Of a stretch of 22,500 bases of DNA, positions 1 to 7,106 are shown piece by piece (the first letter of the stretch is position 1; each line of letters opens with the position of its first letter). Below the pieces are notes generated by a model. The model had not been told where the DNA came from. It did no database searches and saw only the letters and a program-made list of their open reading frames with translations. This stretch comes from Gammaproteobacteria bacterium (lineage in GTDB: Bacteria > Pseudomonadota > Gammaproteobacteria > Chromatiales > Chromatiaceae). Both the position numbers and the translations under genes were made by a program. Location: assembly GCA_013041975.1 (NCBI GenBank), contig JABDQZ010000359.1, forward strand, positions 1 through 22,500. Direction: 5' to 3'.

Positions 1-674
1 GCATTGGGTTGGCCTGCTATGACCAACGTCATACCTTCCTTGATCAGGCTTCCCTGTTTGGCTTTTTCAATCACTTCACCAAGCTTATTAATAATGCGTA
101 GTAAATCATTCTGTACTTTGCCATCTGAAAGGAAATCAATCTCTTCTTCCGGAAAATCTATGGCCGCTTCAACATACATACGAAGGTGTATCAATTGTTC
201 GACGAGTTCATGTATATATTTTGAAAAGACACCCTGTAAAGAACGCGTCGCCATACGAGCAGCGGTTTCTGTTCCTGATTCAATCAGGTCAGCTATCGCC
301 TCTGCCTGTGCCAGGTCAATCTTGCCATTGTGAAAAGCTCTTTCTGAAAATTCACCGGGTCGGGCAAGACGAGCTCCATGATAAACACAGGTTTGTAATA
401 ACAGGTCGATGATTACCGGTGAGCCATGCAATTGCAGTTCGATGACATCATCACCGGTGAAAGAATTTGGAGCCGGAAAATATAGCAGGAGACCTTCATC
501 AAGTACCTGATCTGATTCATCATAAAACTTTGTGAATATTGCTTTACGCGGAGAGAGGTTTTTGTGAGCTGTGATTTTCTCTGCGATTAGCAGGGCCAGC
601 GGGCCCGATATTCTTATAATACCGATACCACCCTGGCCCGGGGAGGTTGCCTGTGCAGCTATGGTTTCAGGCAT
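1..674 (-). CDS. mnmE: tRNA modification GTPase MnmE, N-terminal part (gene runs off the window)
   Basis: MnmE works with MnmG to place the carboxymethylaminomethyl or aminomethyl group on U34 of certain tRNAs. The visible 224 residues begin MPETIAAQATSPGQGGIGI, the usual MnmE N-terminus. They contain the tetrahydrofolate-binding domain, with PNSFTGDDVIELQLHGS and the block GEFSERAFHNGKIDLAQAEA. The helical domain follows, and the window edge cuts the gene inside the G1 P-loop (AGQPNA, expected to continue GKS). The GTPase domain and the C-terminal cysteine motif are therefore outside the window. The ATG at 672-674 lies 54 bp after the yidC stop, with a GAGGG-type ribosome site about 13 nt upstream. 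It is the last visible gene of the rpmH-rnpA-yidC-mnmE run, an order conserved in gammaproteobacteria. Confidence 0.95.
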   Translation of the reverse strand, partial: MPETIAAQATSPGQGGIGIIRISGPLALLIAEKITAHKNLSPRKAIFTKFYDESDQVLDEGLLLYFPAPNSFTGDDVIELQLHGSPVIIDLLLQTCVYHGARLARPGEFSERAFHNGKIDLAQAEAIADLIESGTETAARMATRSLQGVFSKYIHELVEQLIHLRMYVEAAIDFPEEEIDFLSDGKVQNDLLRIINKLGEVIEKAKQGSLIKEGMTLVIAGQPN

Positions 675-728
675 TGGCTTTTAATTACCCTCATCCTGGC
701 CCTCTTCCACAAGAAGAAGGCACCTATA

Positions 729-2426
729 TCAATTTGTTGCAGCTTCTATTTTTCGGGTGATGTGCCATTGCTGTAATATTGACAACAGGTTGTTGGTAAA
801 CCAGTACAGCACCAGCCCTGACGGGAAGAAAGCAAAAAACACCGTAAAGACCACTGGCAGACTCATCATGATTTTTGCCTGCATCGGATCTGGTGGTGGT
901 GGATTCAGTTTTTGCTGAATAAACATGGTAATACCCATTAACAAGGGTAAAACATAGTAGGGATCTTTAATTGAAAGGTCCTTGATCCAAAATATCCAGT
1001 CCGCCTGGCGCAGCTCTACCGACTCCAGTAATACCCAGTACAAGGCAATGAAAACAGGGATCTGTACCAACATTGGTAAACAACCACCTAATGGATTGAT
1101 CTTTTCCTTTTTGTACATTTCCATCATGGCCTGGTTCAGGCGCTGTTTATCATCGCCATATCTTTCCTTGAGCGTCTGCAGACGTGGCGCAACTTTACGC
1201 ATATTGGCCATGGATTTGTAACTGGCCTCTGACAGTTTGAAAAAAGCCAGTTTAATCAGGATAGTCAGAATAATAATGGACCAACCCCAGTTGCCAATAA
1301 AGTTATGTACTTTTTCCAGTACCCAGAACAACGGCTTGGCTAGGATAGTCAGGTAACCGTAATCAACGGTTAATTCCAGTCCGGGAGAAATTACTTCCAG
1401 TTCATGCTGGGATTTAGGGCCTGCAAAAAACTGGGCATCGAACTGTCCATTCTGACCAGCTGCAACGTTGACACTTGGACTATAAGAACCCAACACGTAA
1501 CGCCCATTATTTAACGCTTTTGTATAATAATGATGTGTCTGTTCAGCCGGTGGTACCCAGGCACTGACGAAATAATGCTGTAGCATCGCAAACCAGCCAC
1601 CTTTGATATCACGATTCAGTTTTTCATCATCGATATCATCGAAATCTATTTTTTCGTATTTCTTTTCTTCGCTGTATATCGCACCACCAGTATAGGTATA
1701 GATAAACATGCTCGCAGCATCTTCTGATGGGCGCACACGCTGTAGTTGCTGATATTGTCTTCCTGACCAGTTAACTGCTGATGTATTGTTAACATGGTGA
1801 GAGATCTTTACCAGGTGACTGTTACGTGTAAATGTGAAACGCTTTGTGACTGTCAAACCACTTTCATGTTGCCAGTTCAAATCCACGTTTAGAGTATCGT
1901 CTCCTTCTTTCATCACATAACTGTCGCTGGCACTGAAATAGATGGCTTCATGAGTTGGAGCCAGTTCCTTGTTGGTGGCAATCAAACCAGACTGGGCAAT
2001 GTAATAATTCGAAGGAAGTTCTGTGAGTAAAGGAAATTCTGTATCAGGGCGTTCCAGAGACAGTGGATAATTTTTCAGATTGACCTTAACTATCGATCCA
2101 CCTTTAGTATCGATAGATAGATTTAAGATATCAGTTTCGACAGAGATTTTTTTCTGATCACTGGATGCCGACTCTTGCATTGAAGCCAGAACGGCTTTTC
2201 CAGCCTGGTCGACAGCATCAATACTTGCAACTGCAGGGGCATCGGGTATTTCTGCAGAATCTGAATTACTTACTGCTGGAGCACCATTGATCTGTGTAGA
2301 TTTCTGCTCATATTCAAGTGAAGCTTCCTGAACGGTCTGAGGTCCGTAATCCAATTGCCACTGTTGCCAGATCAACATCGACAGAAATGCCACTGCAAAT
2401 ATAAGAATGAGCCTGTAATTATCCAT
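729..2426 (-). CDS. yidC: Membrane protein insertase YidC
   Basis: Inner-membrane insertase that acts with the Sec translocon or alone to insert and fold membrane proteins. The 565-residue length fits Gram-negative YidC. An N-terminal membrane anchor (about residues 5-20, ending LIWQQWQLDYGP) is followed by a Ser/Ala-rich linker and a periplasmic beta-sandwich domain (about 95-345). The conserved five-helix core follows, with FWVLEKVHNFIGNWGWSII, the cytoplasmic hairpin SMANMRKVAPRLQTLKERYG, and the NPLGGCLPMLVQIPVFIALY block. A late segment reads FPSGLVLYWFTNNLLSILQQ. The ATG is at 2426, only 19 bp after the rnpA stop, so the small yidD gene often found here is absent. It is likely co-transcribed with rpmH and rnpA. 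Confidence 0.97.
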   Translation of the reverse strand: MDNYRLILIFAVAFLSMLIWQQWQLDYGPQTVQEASLEYEQKSTQINGAPAVSNSDSAEIPDAPAVASIDAVDQAGKAVLASMQESASSDQKKISVETDILNLSIDTKGGSIVKVNLKNYPLSLERPDTEFPLLTELPSNYYIAQSGLIATNKELAPTHEAIYFSASDSYVMKEGDDTLNVDLNWQHESGLTVTKRFTFTRNSHLVKISHHVNNTSAVNWSGRQYQQLQRVRPSEDAASMFIYTYTGGAIYSEEKKYEKIDFDDIDDEKLNRDIKGGWFAMLQHYFVSAWVPPAEQTHHYYTKALNNGRYVLGSYSPSVNVAAGQNGQFDAQFFAGPKSQHELEVISPGLELTVDYGYLTILAKPLFWVLEKVHNFIGNWGWSIIILTILIKLAFFKLSEASYKSMANMRKVAPRLQTLKERYGDDKQRLNQAMMEMYKKEKINPLGGCLPMLVQIPVFIALYWVLLESVELRQADWIFWIKDLSIKDPYYVLPLLMGITMFIQQKLNPPPPDPMQAKIMMSLPVVFTVFFAFFPSGLVLYWFTNNLLSILQQWHITRKIEAATN

Positions 2427-2445
2427 TATTTATCCGCGATTTTAC

Positions 2446-2811
2446 TCAGGTATCATTGAGTTTGTTACTGAGATTTTTCCAGTGCCTTGATAACGATTCA
2501 AACAATTTCCTGTTATCAGCTTGTGCAGCGCCAAATTTTGCCATAACTACCAGATCCAGCCCACTGACAATTTCCTTGTGATGTCTGAAACTTTCACGGA
2601 CTATGCGCTTTAATCGGTTGCGGTCTGTAGCGAGTCGGGTATTTTTTTTTGAAATAGCCAGTCCCAGACGAGGTTCGTTGCTGCTTCCGGCTGTGGCGAG
2701 AACTGTAAAATATTTATCTGTGCTTCTGACTGGTCTGGAAAAAACCTTTCTATAATCGCTGGCAGCGAGTAACCGGTTTTTTTCCGGGAATGCGTTATCC
2801 GAATCCCGCAC
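2446..2811 (-). CDS. rnpA: Ribonuclease P protein component
   Basis: Protein subunit of RNase P, which with the catalytic RNA trims the 5' leader of precursor tRNAs. The 121-residue product has the family signature ATDRNRLKRIVRESFR at about residues 60-76 and the N-terminal block RLLAASDYRKVF that contacts the leader. The start is a GTG at 2811, 26 bp after the rpmH stop. No good Shine-Dalgarno is visible, so translation may depend on coupling to rpmH. A nine-A run in the coding strand encodes the Ser-Lys-Lys-Asn stretch near residue 55. Highly basic composition, length and position between rpmH and yidC all fit. Confidence 0.95.
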   Translation of the reverse strand: MRDSDNAFPEKNRLLAASDYRKVFSRPVRSTDKYFTVLATAGSSNEPRLGLAISKKNTRLATDRNRLKRIVRESFRHHKEIVSGLDLVVMAKFGAAQADNRKLFESLSRHWKNLSNKLNDT

Positions 2812-2837
2812 AACGAGTCATACTATAATATTAATTC

Positions 2838-2969
2838 TCAAGCCAGCTGGGCACGACCTTTTGCACGTCTCGCATTAATGACTTTACGGCCATTACGGGT
2901 AGACATACGAGCACGAAAACCATGAGTTCTGGCTCTTTTAAGACGACTTGGCTGAAATGTACGTTTCAC
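2838..2969 (-). CDS. rpmH: Large ribosomal subunit protein bL34
   Basis: A 43-residue, strongly basic protein of the 50S subunit. The translation begins (M)KRTFQPSRLKRARTHGFRAR and continues MSTRNGRKVINARRAKGRAQ, the near-invariant L34 sequence. The start is GTG at 2967-2969, preceded by GGGGAATTATC, which supplies a ribosome-binding site. First gene of the leftward run. A convincing sigma-70 promoter lies 67-94 bp upstream, leaving a leader of roughly 60 nt that contains a weak hairpin at 3005-3023. Confidence 0.97.
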   Translation of the reverse strand: MKRTFQPSRLKRARTHGFRARMSTRNGRKVINARRAKGRAQLA

Positions 2970-3035
2970 GATAATTCCCCGGGTAAACTTTACTGTTCGT
3001 TTCGTTCGGGTTTTCTGCCCGAAAAAAGACCCGCA

Positions 3036-3063
3036 ATTATCTTCTTTATTTATTAAAAGTCAA
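3036..3063 (-). promoter_or_regulatory. Sigma-70 promoter for rpmH-rnpA
   Basis: On the minus strand TTGACT (-35, 3058-3063) is separated by 16 bp from GATAAT (-10, 3036-3041). Both hexamers match the consensus at five of six positions. It faces rpmH and is the only strong promoter seen in the rpmH-dnaA gap on this strand. This is inferred from sequence only. Confidence 0.6.
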
Positions 3064-3105
3064 TACATTTCAGCGTATTGCTCTGAACTTTTTTCTTGCT
3101 CTTCC

Positions 3106-3114
3106 TGTGGATAA
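3106..3114 (-). promoter_or_regulatory. DnaA box upstream of dnaA
   Basis: TGTGGATAA is the exact reverse complement of the consensus box TTATCCACA. It lies 17 bp before a TATACT hexamer (3132-3137) that could be the -10 of a dnaA promoter, so the box would overlap the -35 region. That arrangement fits autorepression of dnaA, as known in other bacteria, and may also make this gap part of the origin. A second, weaker match (GGATTCACA, 3157-3165, 7 of 9) lies downstream. The promoter itself is uncertain because no good -35 is present. Confidence 0.65.
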
Positions 3115-3242
3115 CTTCGAATGAAACAAGGTATACTACCAATCTTTGTTAAGCACGGATTCACAATAATTACTCGTCTGTGTTTTTGCTCGAATATTAA
3201 TTTCTGATTCATTCCCGCTTGTATTACCGGAGGTCATTCCCT

Positions 3243-4616
3243 GTGGAATTGTGGAAGAGCTGTACTGAACGTCTCGAAACGGAATTGTCTGCTCAACAGT
3301 TCAACACCTGGATTCGCCCTCTGCAACAGGTTGAGGATAATTCAGGCCTGCGTTTGTTCGCTCCGAACCGTTTTGTACTTGATTGGGTTCGTAACCATTA
3401 CCTCGAACTGATTAAGTCCTTTGTTGCCGATTTTACCGGAAATCAGTCACCCATCATTTCTTTGGAAATAGGCTCAAAACCTACTGAGTCTTTGCCTCGA
3501 GACTCTCACTCCCATCCTGAATCGGTGACATCGAATAACTCAAGTTCTTCCGCAAGTCGTCCTTCCTCTGCTCAACGGAATTCACTGCCTGCAATTCAGA
3601 GCCATATCAATCAGGGGTTTACCTTTGAAACATTTGTTCAGGGTAAATCCAACCAGCTGGCCCGTGCGGCATCTTTACAAATCGGTGAAAATCCCGGAAA
3701 AGTCTATAACCCGTTATTTATCTATGGCGGGGTAGGATTAGGAAAAACGCATTTAATGCATGCCGTAGGCAACATGATTCTTCAAAACAATCCGGGTGCC
3801 CGAGTCTTATACATACATTCAGAAGGCTTCGTCGCTGAAATGGTCAAAGCCTTACAGCACGGCACAATGGATGACTTCAAAAGACGTTATCGTTCTCTCA
3901 ATGCATTATTAATAGATGATATCCAGTTTTTTGCTGGCAAGGAGCGTTCTCAGGAAGAATTTTTCCATACCTTCAATGCGTTGTTCGAGTCGCAACAACA
4001 AATCATTATGACCAGTGACAGTTTTCCCAAGGAACTGAATCTGGAAGAACGTCTAAAATCTCGTTTTGGATGGGGCTTGACGGTTGCCATTGAACCTGCG
4101 GATCTTGAAACCAGGGTCGCCATATTGAAATCCAAATCCCTTCAACTTTTTCAGAAAGAGCTGCCTGATGATGTGGCTTTCTTTATCGGTAAACGTGTCC
4201 GGTCCAATATACGCGAGTTGGAAGGCGCATTACGATCGACGATGGCCATGGCACACTTTACCGGCCATGAAATTACCATAGATTTTGCCAAAGATGCGTT
4301 AAAGGATATGATCGCAGCTCAAGATAAACTGGTCACTATTGAGAATATTCAGAAAGTCGCTGCAGAATACTTTAATATTAGAACATCTGATCTTGTTTCA
4401 GCAAAGCGCAGCCGTACTATTGCAAGACCGCGGCAGATTGCCATGACACTGGCAAAGGAATTAACCAACCATAGTTTGCCGGAAATTGGTGATGCATTTG
4501 GTGGACGTGACCATACGACGGTATTGTATGCGACAAGAAAAATTGCTGAACTCAAGGATTCAGATAAGCGTGTAGATGAAGATTATGCAAATCTGTTAAG
4601 AATTCTTAGCAGTTAA
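3243..4616 (+). CDS. dnaA: Chromosomal replication initiator protein DnaA
   Basis: AAA+ ATPase that binds DnaA boxes, opens the origin and loads the replicative helicase. I choose the GTG at 3243 (457 residues). It has a GGAGG Shine-Dalgarno at 3229-3233 with 9 bp spacing, and the resulting start (M)ELWKSCTERLETEL aligns with the family N-terminus. An upstream TTG (3219) would add eight residues lacking homology. Domain I (residues 1 to about 80) contains FNTWIRPLQ. A Ser-rich linker follows. Domain III carries Walker A GGVGLGKTH (about 162-170), Walker B LLIDDIQFF (about 222-230) and the arginine-containing KSRFGWGL. Domain IV carries the DNA-binding signature GGRDHTTVLYATRKI near residue 420. 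DnaA boxes lie on both sides of the gene. Confidence 0.98.
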   Translation: MELWKSCTERLETELSAQQFNTWIRPLQQVEDNSGLRLFAPNRFVLDWVRNHYLELIKSFVADFTGNQSPIISLEIGSKPTESLPRDSHSHPESVTSNNSSSSASRPSSAQRNSLPAIQSHINQGFTFETFVQGKSNQLARAASLQIGENPGKVYNPLFIYGGVGLGKTHLMHAVGNMILQNNPGARVLYIHSEGFVAEMVKALQHGTMDDFKRRYRSLNALLIDDIQFFAGKERSQEEFFHTFNALFESQQQIIMTSDSFPKELNLEERLKSRFGWGLTVAIEPADLETRVAILKSKSLQLFQKELPDDVAFFIGKRVRSNIRELEGALRSTMAMAHFTGHEITIDFAKDALKDMIAAQDKLVTIENIQKVAAEYFNIRTSDLVSAKRSRTIARPRQIAMTLAKELTNHSLPEIGDAFGGRDHTTVLYATRKIAELKDSDKRVDEDYANLLRILSS

Positions 4617-4621
4617 TTTAT

Positions 4622-4630
4622 TGTGGATAA
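4622..4630 (-). promoter_or_regulatory. DnaA box
   Basis: TGTGGATAA, the exact reverse complement of TTATCCACA, begins five bases after the dnaA stop codon. Confidence 0.75.
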
Positions 4631-4667
4631 ACTGTTTATCACCGGTGAACATGAATGACATCAAAAG

Positions 4668-4676
4668 TTATCCACA
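4668..4676 (+). promoter_or_regulatory. DnaA box
   Basis: TTATCCACA, an exact consensus match, oriented opposite to the box at 4622-4630 and on the side facing the AT-rich stretch. Confidence 0.75.
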
Positions 4677-4846
4677 ATTCACTGACATGATTTTGCCTAT
4701 TCATACAGAAGTTGCACAGTGAGAAAACATGAAACAAGTTATTGAAAATATTAGAGAAAATAATTTTCTTAACAGAAAAATGATGGCTTAATAATAACAA
4801 TAATCTTTTTATATAAATATATTAATTATTATACAGGGTGGAAAAC

Positions 4847-5950
4847 ATGGTCATTAACATCAATCGTGATGATCTACTTAAATCTCTTCAACAGGTCTCA
4901 GGTGTTGTTGAACGAAGACAGACTTTGCCAATTCTTGCCAATGTCTTATTCAATATTCGCAACAGTATTTTATTTGTGACAGCAACAGATCTCGAAGTTG
5001 AGTTGAAAACGCAGACAGAAGTCCAGTCAGAAGAAGATATTGATATCACCATTCCTGCACGGAAACTTCATGATATCTGTAAAGCTTTACCTGATGGCGC
5101 CGGTATTAGCTTAACGGTCGAAGATCAGAACATCACTTTAAAATCAGGTAGAGGGCGATATACCCTGGGTACTCTGCCAGCCCAGGATTTCCCAAGTGTT
5201 GAACCCAGTACATTGGCTGATCGTATTACCGTCAAGGAAAAGACTCTCAAATATCTGATTGATAAAACCCAGTTTGCAATGGCCCAACAGGACGTACGTT
5301 ATTATCTGAACGGGATGTTATTTGATTTAAGTAAAACTATCTTCCGTACTGTTGCCACTGATGGTCATCGCCTGGCACTATCGCAGATGAAAATGGATCT
5401 GGATGAAGATATTTCCACACAAATAATTCTTCCCAGAAAAGCGATTATTGAATTATCCCGTATTCTCACCGATTCTGATGAAGACCTGGTGATTGAAATT
5501 GGCAGTAATCATATCCGCATGAATTTTGCCAATGGTGTTGTCTTTATCTCAAAACTTATTGATGGACGTTTTCCTGATTATCAACGTGTTATGCCAAGCG
5601 GCCAAACCCAGATCGCACTGGCAGACAGGCAGGAATTAAAACAGGCTTTATTAAGGGCATCGATTCTATCCAATGAAAAATACCGTGGCATACGGTTTAA
5701 AATCCTGACCAATAGTCTTGAGCTACTTGCTCATAATCCTGAACAGGAAGAAGCCGAAGAAGTTATCGAGGTGAACTATGATGGACCAGAAATGACGATC
5801 GGTTTCAATGTTGGTTATTTAACAGATGTCTTAAATGTGATCGATACGGATATCGTAGAAATCGCCTTGGTTGATTCCAACAGTAGTTGTCTTGTTACAG
5901 CTCAAGATAGTGATGATTCCCAATATGTCGTTATGCCAATGAGGTTGTAA
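4847..5950 (+). CDS. dnaN: DNA polymerase III sliding clamp (beta subunit)
   Basis: Ring-forming processivity factor that tethers DNA polymerase III and many repair proteins to DNA. The chosen ATG at 4847 gives 367 residues, the normal length, with AGGGTGG just upstream. An in-frame GTG at 4838 lies inside that ribosome site and is rejected. The N-terminus MVININRDDLLKSLQQVSGV and the block VVERRQTLPILANVL are typical. Other family blocks are the central YYLNGMLFDL and RTVATDGHRLAL, the C-terminal-domain RGIRFKIL, and the terminal YVVMPMRL, which lines the peptide-binding pocket. Second gene of the dnaA-dnaN-recF-gyrB run. Confidence 0.98.
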   Translation: MVININRDDLLKSLQQVSGVVERRQTLPILANVLFNIRNSILFVTATDLEVELKTQTEVQSEEDIDITIPARKLHDICKALPDGAGISLTVEDQNITLKSGRGRYTLGTLPAQDFPSVEPSTLADRITVKEKTLKYLIDKTQFAMAQQDVRYYLNGMLFDLSKTIFRTVATDGHRLALSQMKMDLDEDISTQIILPRKAIIELSRILTDSDEDLVIEIGSNHIRMNFANGVVFISKLIDGRFPDYQRVMPSGQTQIALADRQELKQALLRASILSNEKYRGIRFKILTNSLELLAHNPEQEEAEEVIEVNYDGPEMTIGFNVGYLTDVLNVIDTDIVEIALVDSNSSCLVTAQDSDDSQYVVMPMRL

Positions 5951-5959
5951 TTTTTCCTC

Positions 5960-5991
5960 TACAGGAAACATGAGCACCCTTGTTTCCTGTA
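5960..5991. other. Perfect 11-bp inverted repeat between dnaN and recF
   Basis: TACAGGAAACA (5960-5970) and TGTTTCCTGTA (5981-5991) are exact reverse complements around a 10-base loop. Together they fill most of the 51-bp gap. The 3' side continues AAATTCCTTTT, with no clean U-tract, so it is not a textbook intrinsic terminator. It could attenuate or process the dnaN-recF transcript. It ends 10 bp before the recF start codon, which has no visible Shine-Dalgarno, so it may also limit recF translation. Confidence 0.55.
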
Positions 5992-6001
5992 AATTCCTTT
6001 T

Positions 6002-7051
6002 ATGATTCATAATCTCGCATTACAGCATTTTCGTTGTTTTCCGGATCTGGATCTATCTTTAACACCCGGTATCAATCTTATTCATGGTTCTAACGGTAGT
6101 GGCAAAACTTCAATCCTTGAAGCGATCTACCTTGCTGGTAGAGCCCGGTCTTTTCGAACGAATTATCTTTCTGATCTTATTCATCGTAATGATAATAACG
6201 CTATTATTTTCATTAAAGGTGAACAATCCGATCAACATTTTCATATAGGTTGTCAGGTCACGCCTTCATCGCTTGCTGTTAAATTAAACAACGATAAACT
6301 CAAATCCAGAGTTTCACTTCTTGATTTTCTACCTTTACAGATCATTACGCCGGTTTCTCACCAGCTTGTTGATAGTGGTCCTTCAAATAGAAGAAAGTTT
6401 ATCGATTGGGGTTTGTTCCACGTGGAACATTCCTATCGTAATATCTGGAGTCAATTTCGTCGGGTATTGAAACAAAGAAACCATGTTTTAAAAAACAAGG
6501 GTACCGATCTATCAAGTTGGAACCAACAATTTACTGAATGTGCTGATCGATTAAGTTATTACCATGAATTATATTTTGAAGAATTATCGAGCTATTTTGT
6601 AGAACTTCAGAAACAATTACTCGGGAATCAAATTGCCAGTATTGAATTTTATGCTGGCTGGAACAAAATAAAAGGCCTCCACGATGAACTCAAGCGATCA
6701 CTTCACAGTGACCTGGCTCGTGGATTTACTCAGCATGGTCCACATAAAGCCGATATTAAATTCAGTTTTGTTGAATCCAAAAGGAATGTTTTGTCTCGAG
6801 GTCAACAAAAAATGCTGGTTTTCTCATTGCAACTGTCACAGTGTCTCCACTTAATGAATAAAACCGGATTAACACCCATTGTTTTGATCGATGATATATC
6901 GAGTGAATTGGATACTAATTTTCTTAACCGACTGGTTACTACAGTCAAAGATTTGAAGCTTCAATCCATTATTTCGGCAATTGATGAGAAAAGTATTAAT
7001 TCAAAACTGATTTCCAATGTGTTCCACGTGGAACATGATCAAGATAATTAA
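6002..7051 (+). CDS. recF: DNA replication and repair protein RecF
   Basis: ABC/SMC-type ATPase that binds gapped DNA and with RecO and RecR helps load RecA. At 349 residues it is slightly shorter than the E. coli protein. Walker A HGSNGSGKTS is near residues 29-38. The signature motif LSRGQQKML is near 264, and Walker B IVLIDDISSELD near 291-302. The N-terminal LALQHFRCF is typical. No Shine-Dalgarno precedes the ATG, so expression is probably low or coupled. Unusually, the gene contains two parS palindromes. Both are read in the same frame, so RecF carries the peptide FHVEH twice, at residues 139-143 and 341-345. The second copy lies four residues before the C-terminus. Confidence 0.96.
   Translation: MIHNLALQHFRCFPDLDLSLTPGINLIHGSNGSGKTSILEAIYLAGRARSFRTNYLSDLIHRNDNNAIIFIKGEQSDQHFHIGCQVTPSSLAVKLNNDKLKSRVSLLDFLPLQIITPVSHQLVDSGPSNRRKFIDWGLFHVEHSYRNIWSQFRRVLKQRNHVLKNKGTDLSSWNQQFTECADRLSYYHELYFEELSSYFVELQKQLLGNQIASIEFYAGWNKIKGLHDELKRSLHSDLARGFTQHGPHKADIKFSFVESKRNVLSRGQQKMLVFSLQLSQCLHLMNKTGLTPIVLIDDISSELDTNFLNRLVTTVKDLKLQSIISAIDEKSINSKLISNVFHVEHDQDN
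6414..6429. promoter_or_regulatory. parS centromere site 1 (ParB binding)
   Basis: TGTTCCACGTGGAACA is a perfect 16-bp palindrome and matches the bacterial ParB-binding parS consensus of the GTTCCACGTGGAAC type used by Pseudomonas and relatives. It lies inside recF, about 1.8 kb from the dnaA-dnaN gap, the origin-proximal position where parS sites normally cluster. The parAB genes are not in the window. Confidence 0.88.
7020..7035. promoter_or_regulatory. parS centromere site 2 (ParB binding)
   Basis: A second exact copy of TGTTCCACGTGGAACA, 606 bp from the first. It spans codons 340-345 of recF, ends 12 bp before the candidate -35 of gyrB and is 71 bp ahead of the gyrB start codon. Confidence 0.88.
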
Positions 7052-7077
7052 CGAAAAAACAATGATGTCTGTATAAT
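7048..7077 (+). promoter_or_regulatory. Candidate gyrB promoter
   Basis: TATAAT (7072-7077) is a perfect -10. TTAACG (7048-7053) is a 4-of-6 match to the -35, with an 18-bp spacer. The -35 overlaps the recF stop codon. The leader to the gyrB ATG would be about 23 nt and contains the AAGGAG ribosome site. Sequence inference only. Confidence 0.5.
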
Positions 7078-7106
7078 GTACTGGATACAGCAAAGGAGAT
7101 TCATGA

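Larger units (their letters stand above)
4617..4846. other. Candidate oriC in the dnaA-dnaN gap
   Basis: This 230-bp gap holds two perfect DnaA boxes in opposite orientation (4622-4630 and 4668-4676). About 60 bp later comes a very AT-rich stretch (about 4735-4836) made of runs such as TTATATAAATATATTAATTA. DnaA boxes plus an adjacent AT-rich unwinding stretch next to dnaA are the classical layout of a bacterial origin. The dnaN promoter must also lie here. The rpmH-dnaA gap is the competing candidate. Strand skew across a larger region or marker-frequency data would decide. Confidence 0.6.

Noticed and set aside
2610..2813. 67-codon open frame on the minus strand that might have been yidD
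   Set aside because: It overlaps rnpA in another frame, starts at TTG and shows none of the YidD features; it is a shadow of rnpA.
3005..3023. Hairpin TTCGGG/CCCGAA in the rpmH leader as a terminator
   Set aside because: The stem is only six pairs and no T-run follows on either strand; it is at most a leader structure.
3219..3242. Upstream TTG as dnaA start
   Set aside because: It adds eight residues without homology and places the GGAGG ribosome site inside the coding region; the GTG at 3243 has correct spacing.
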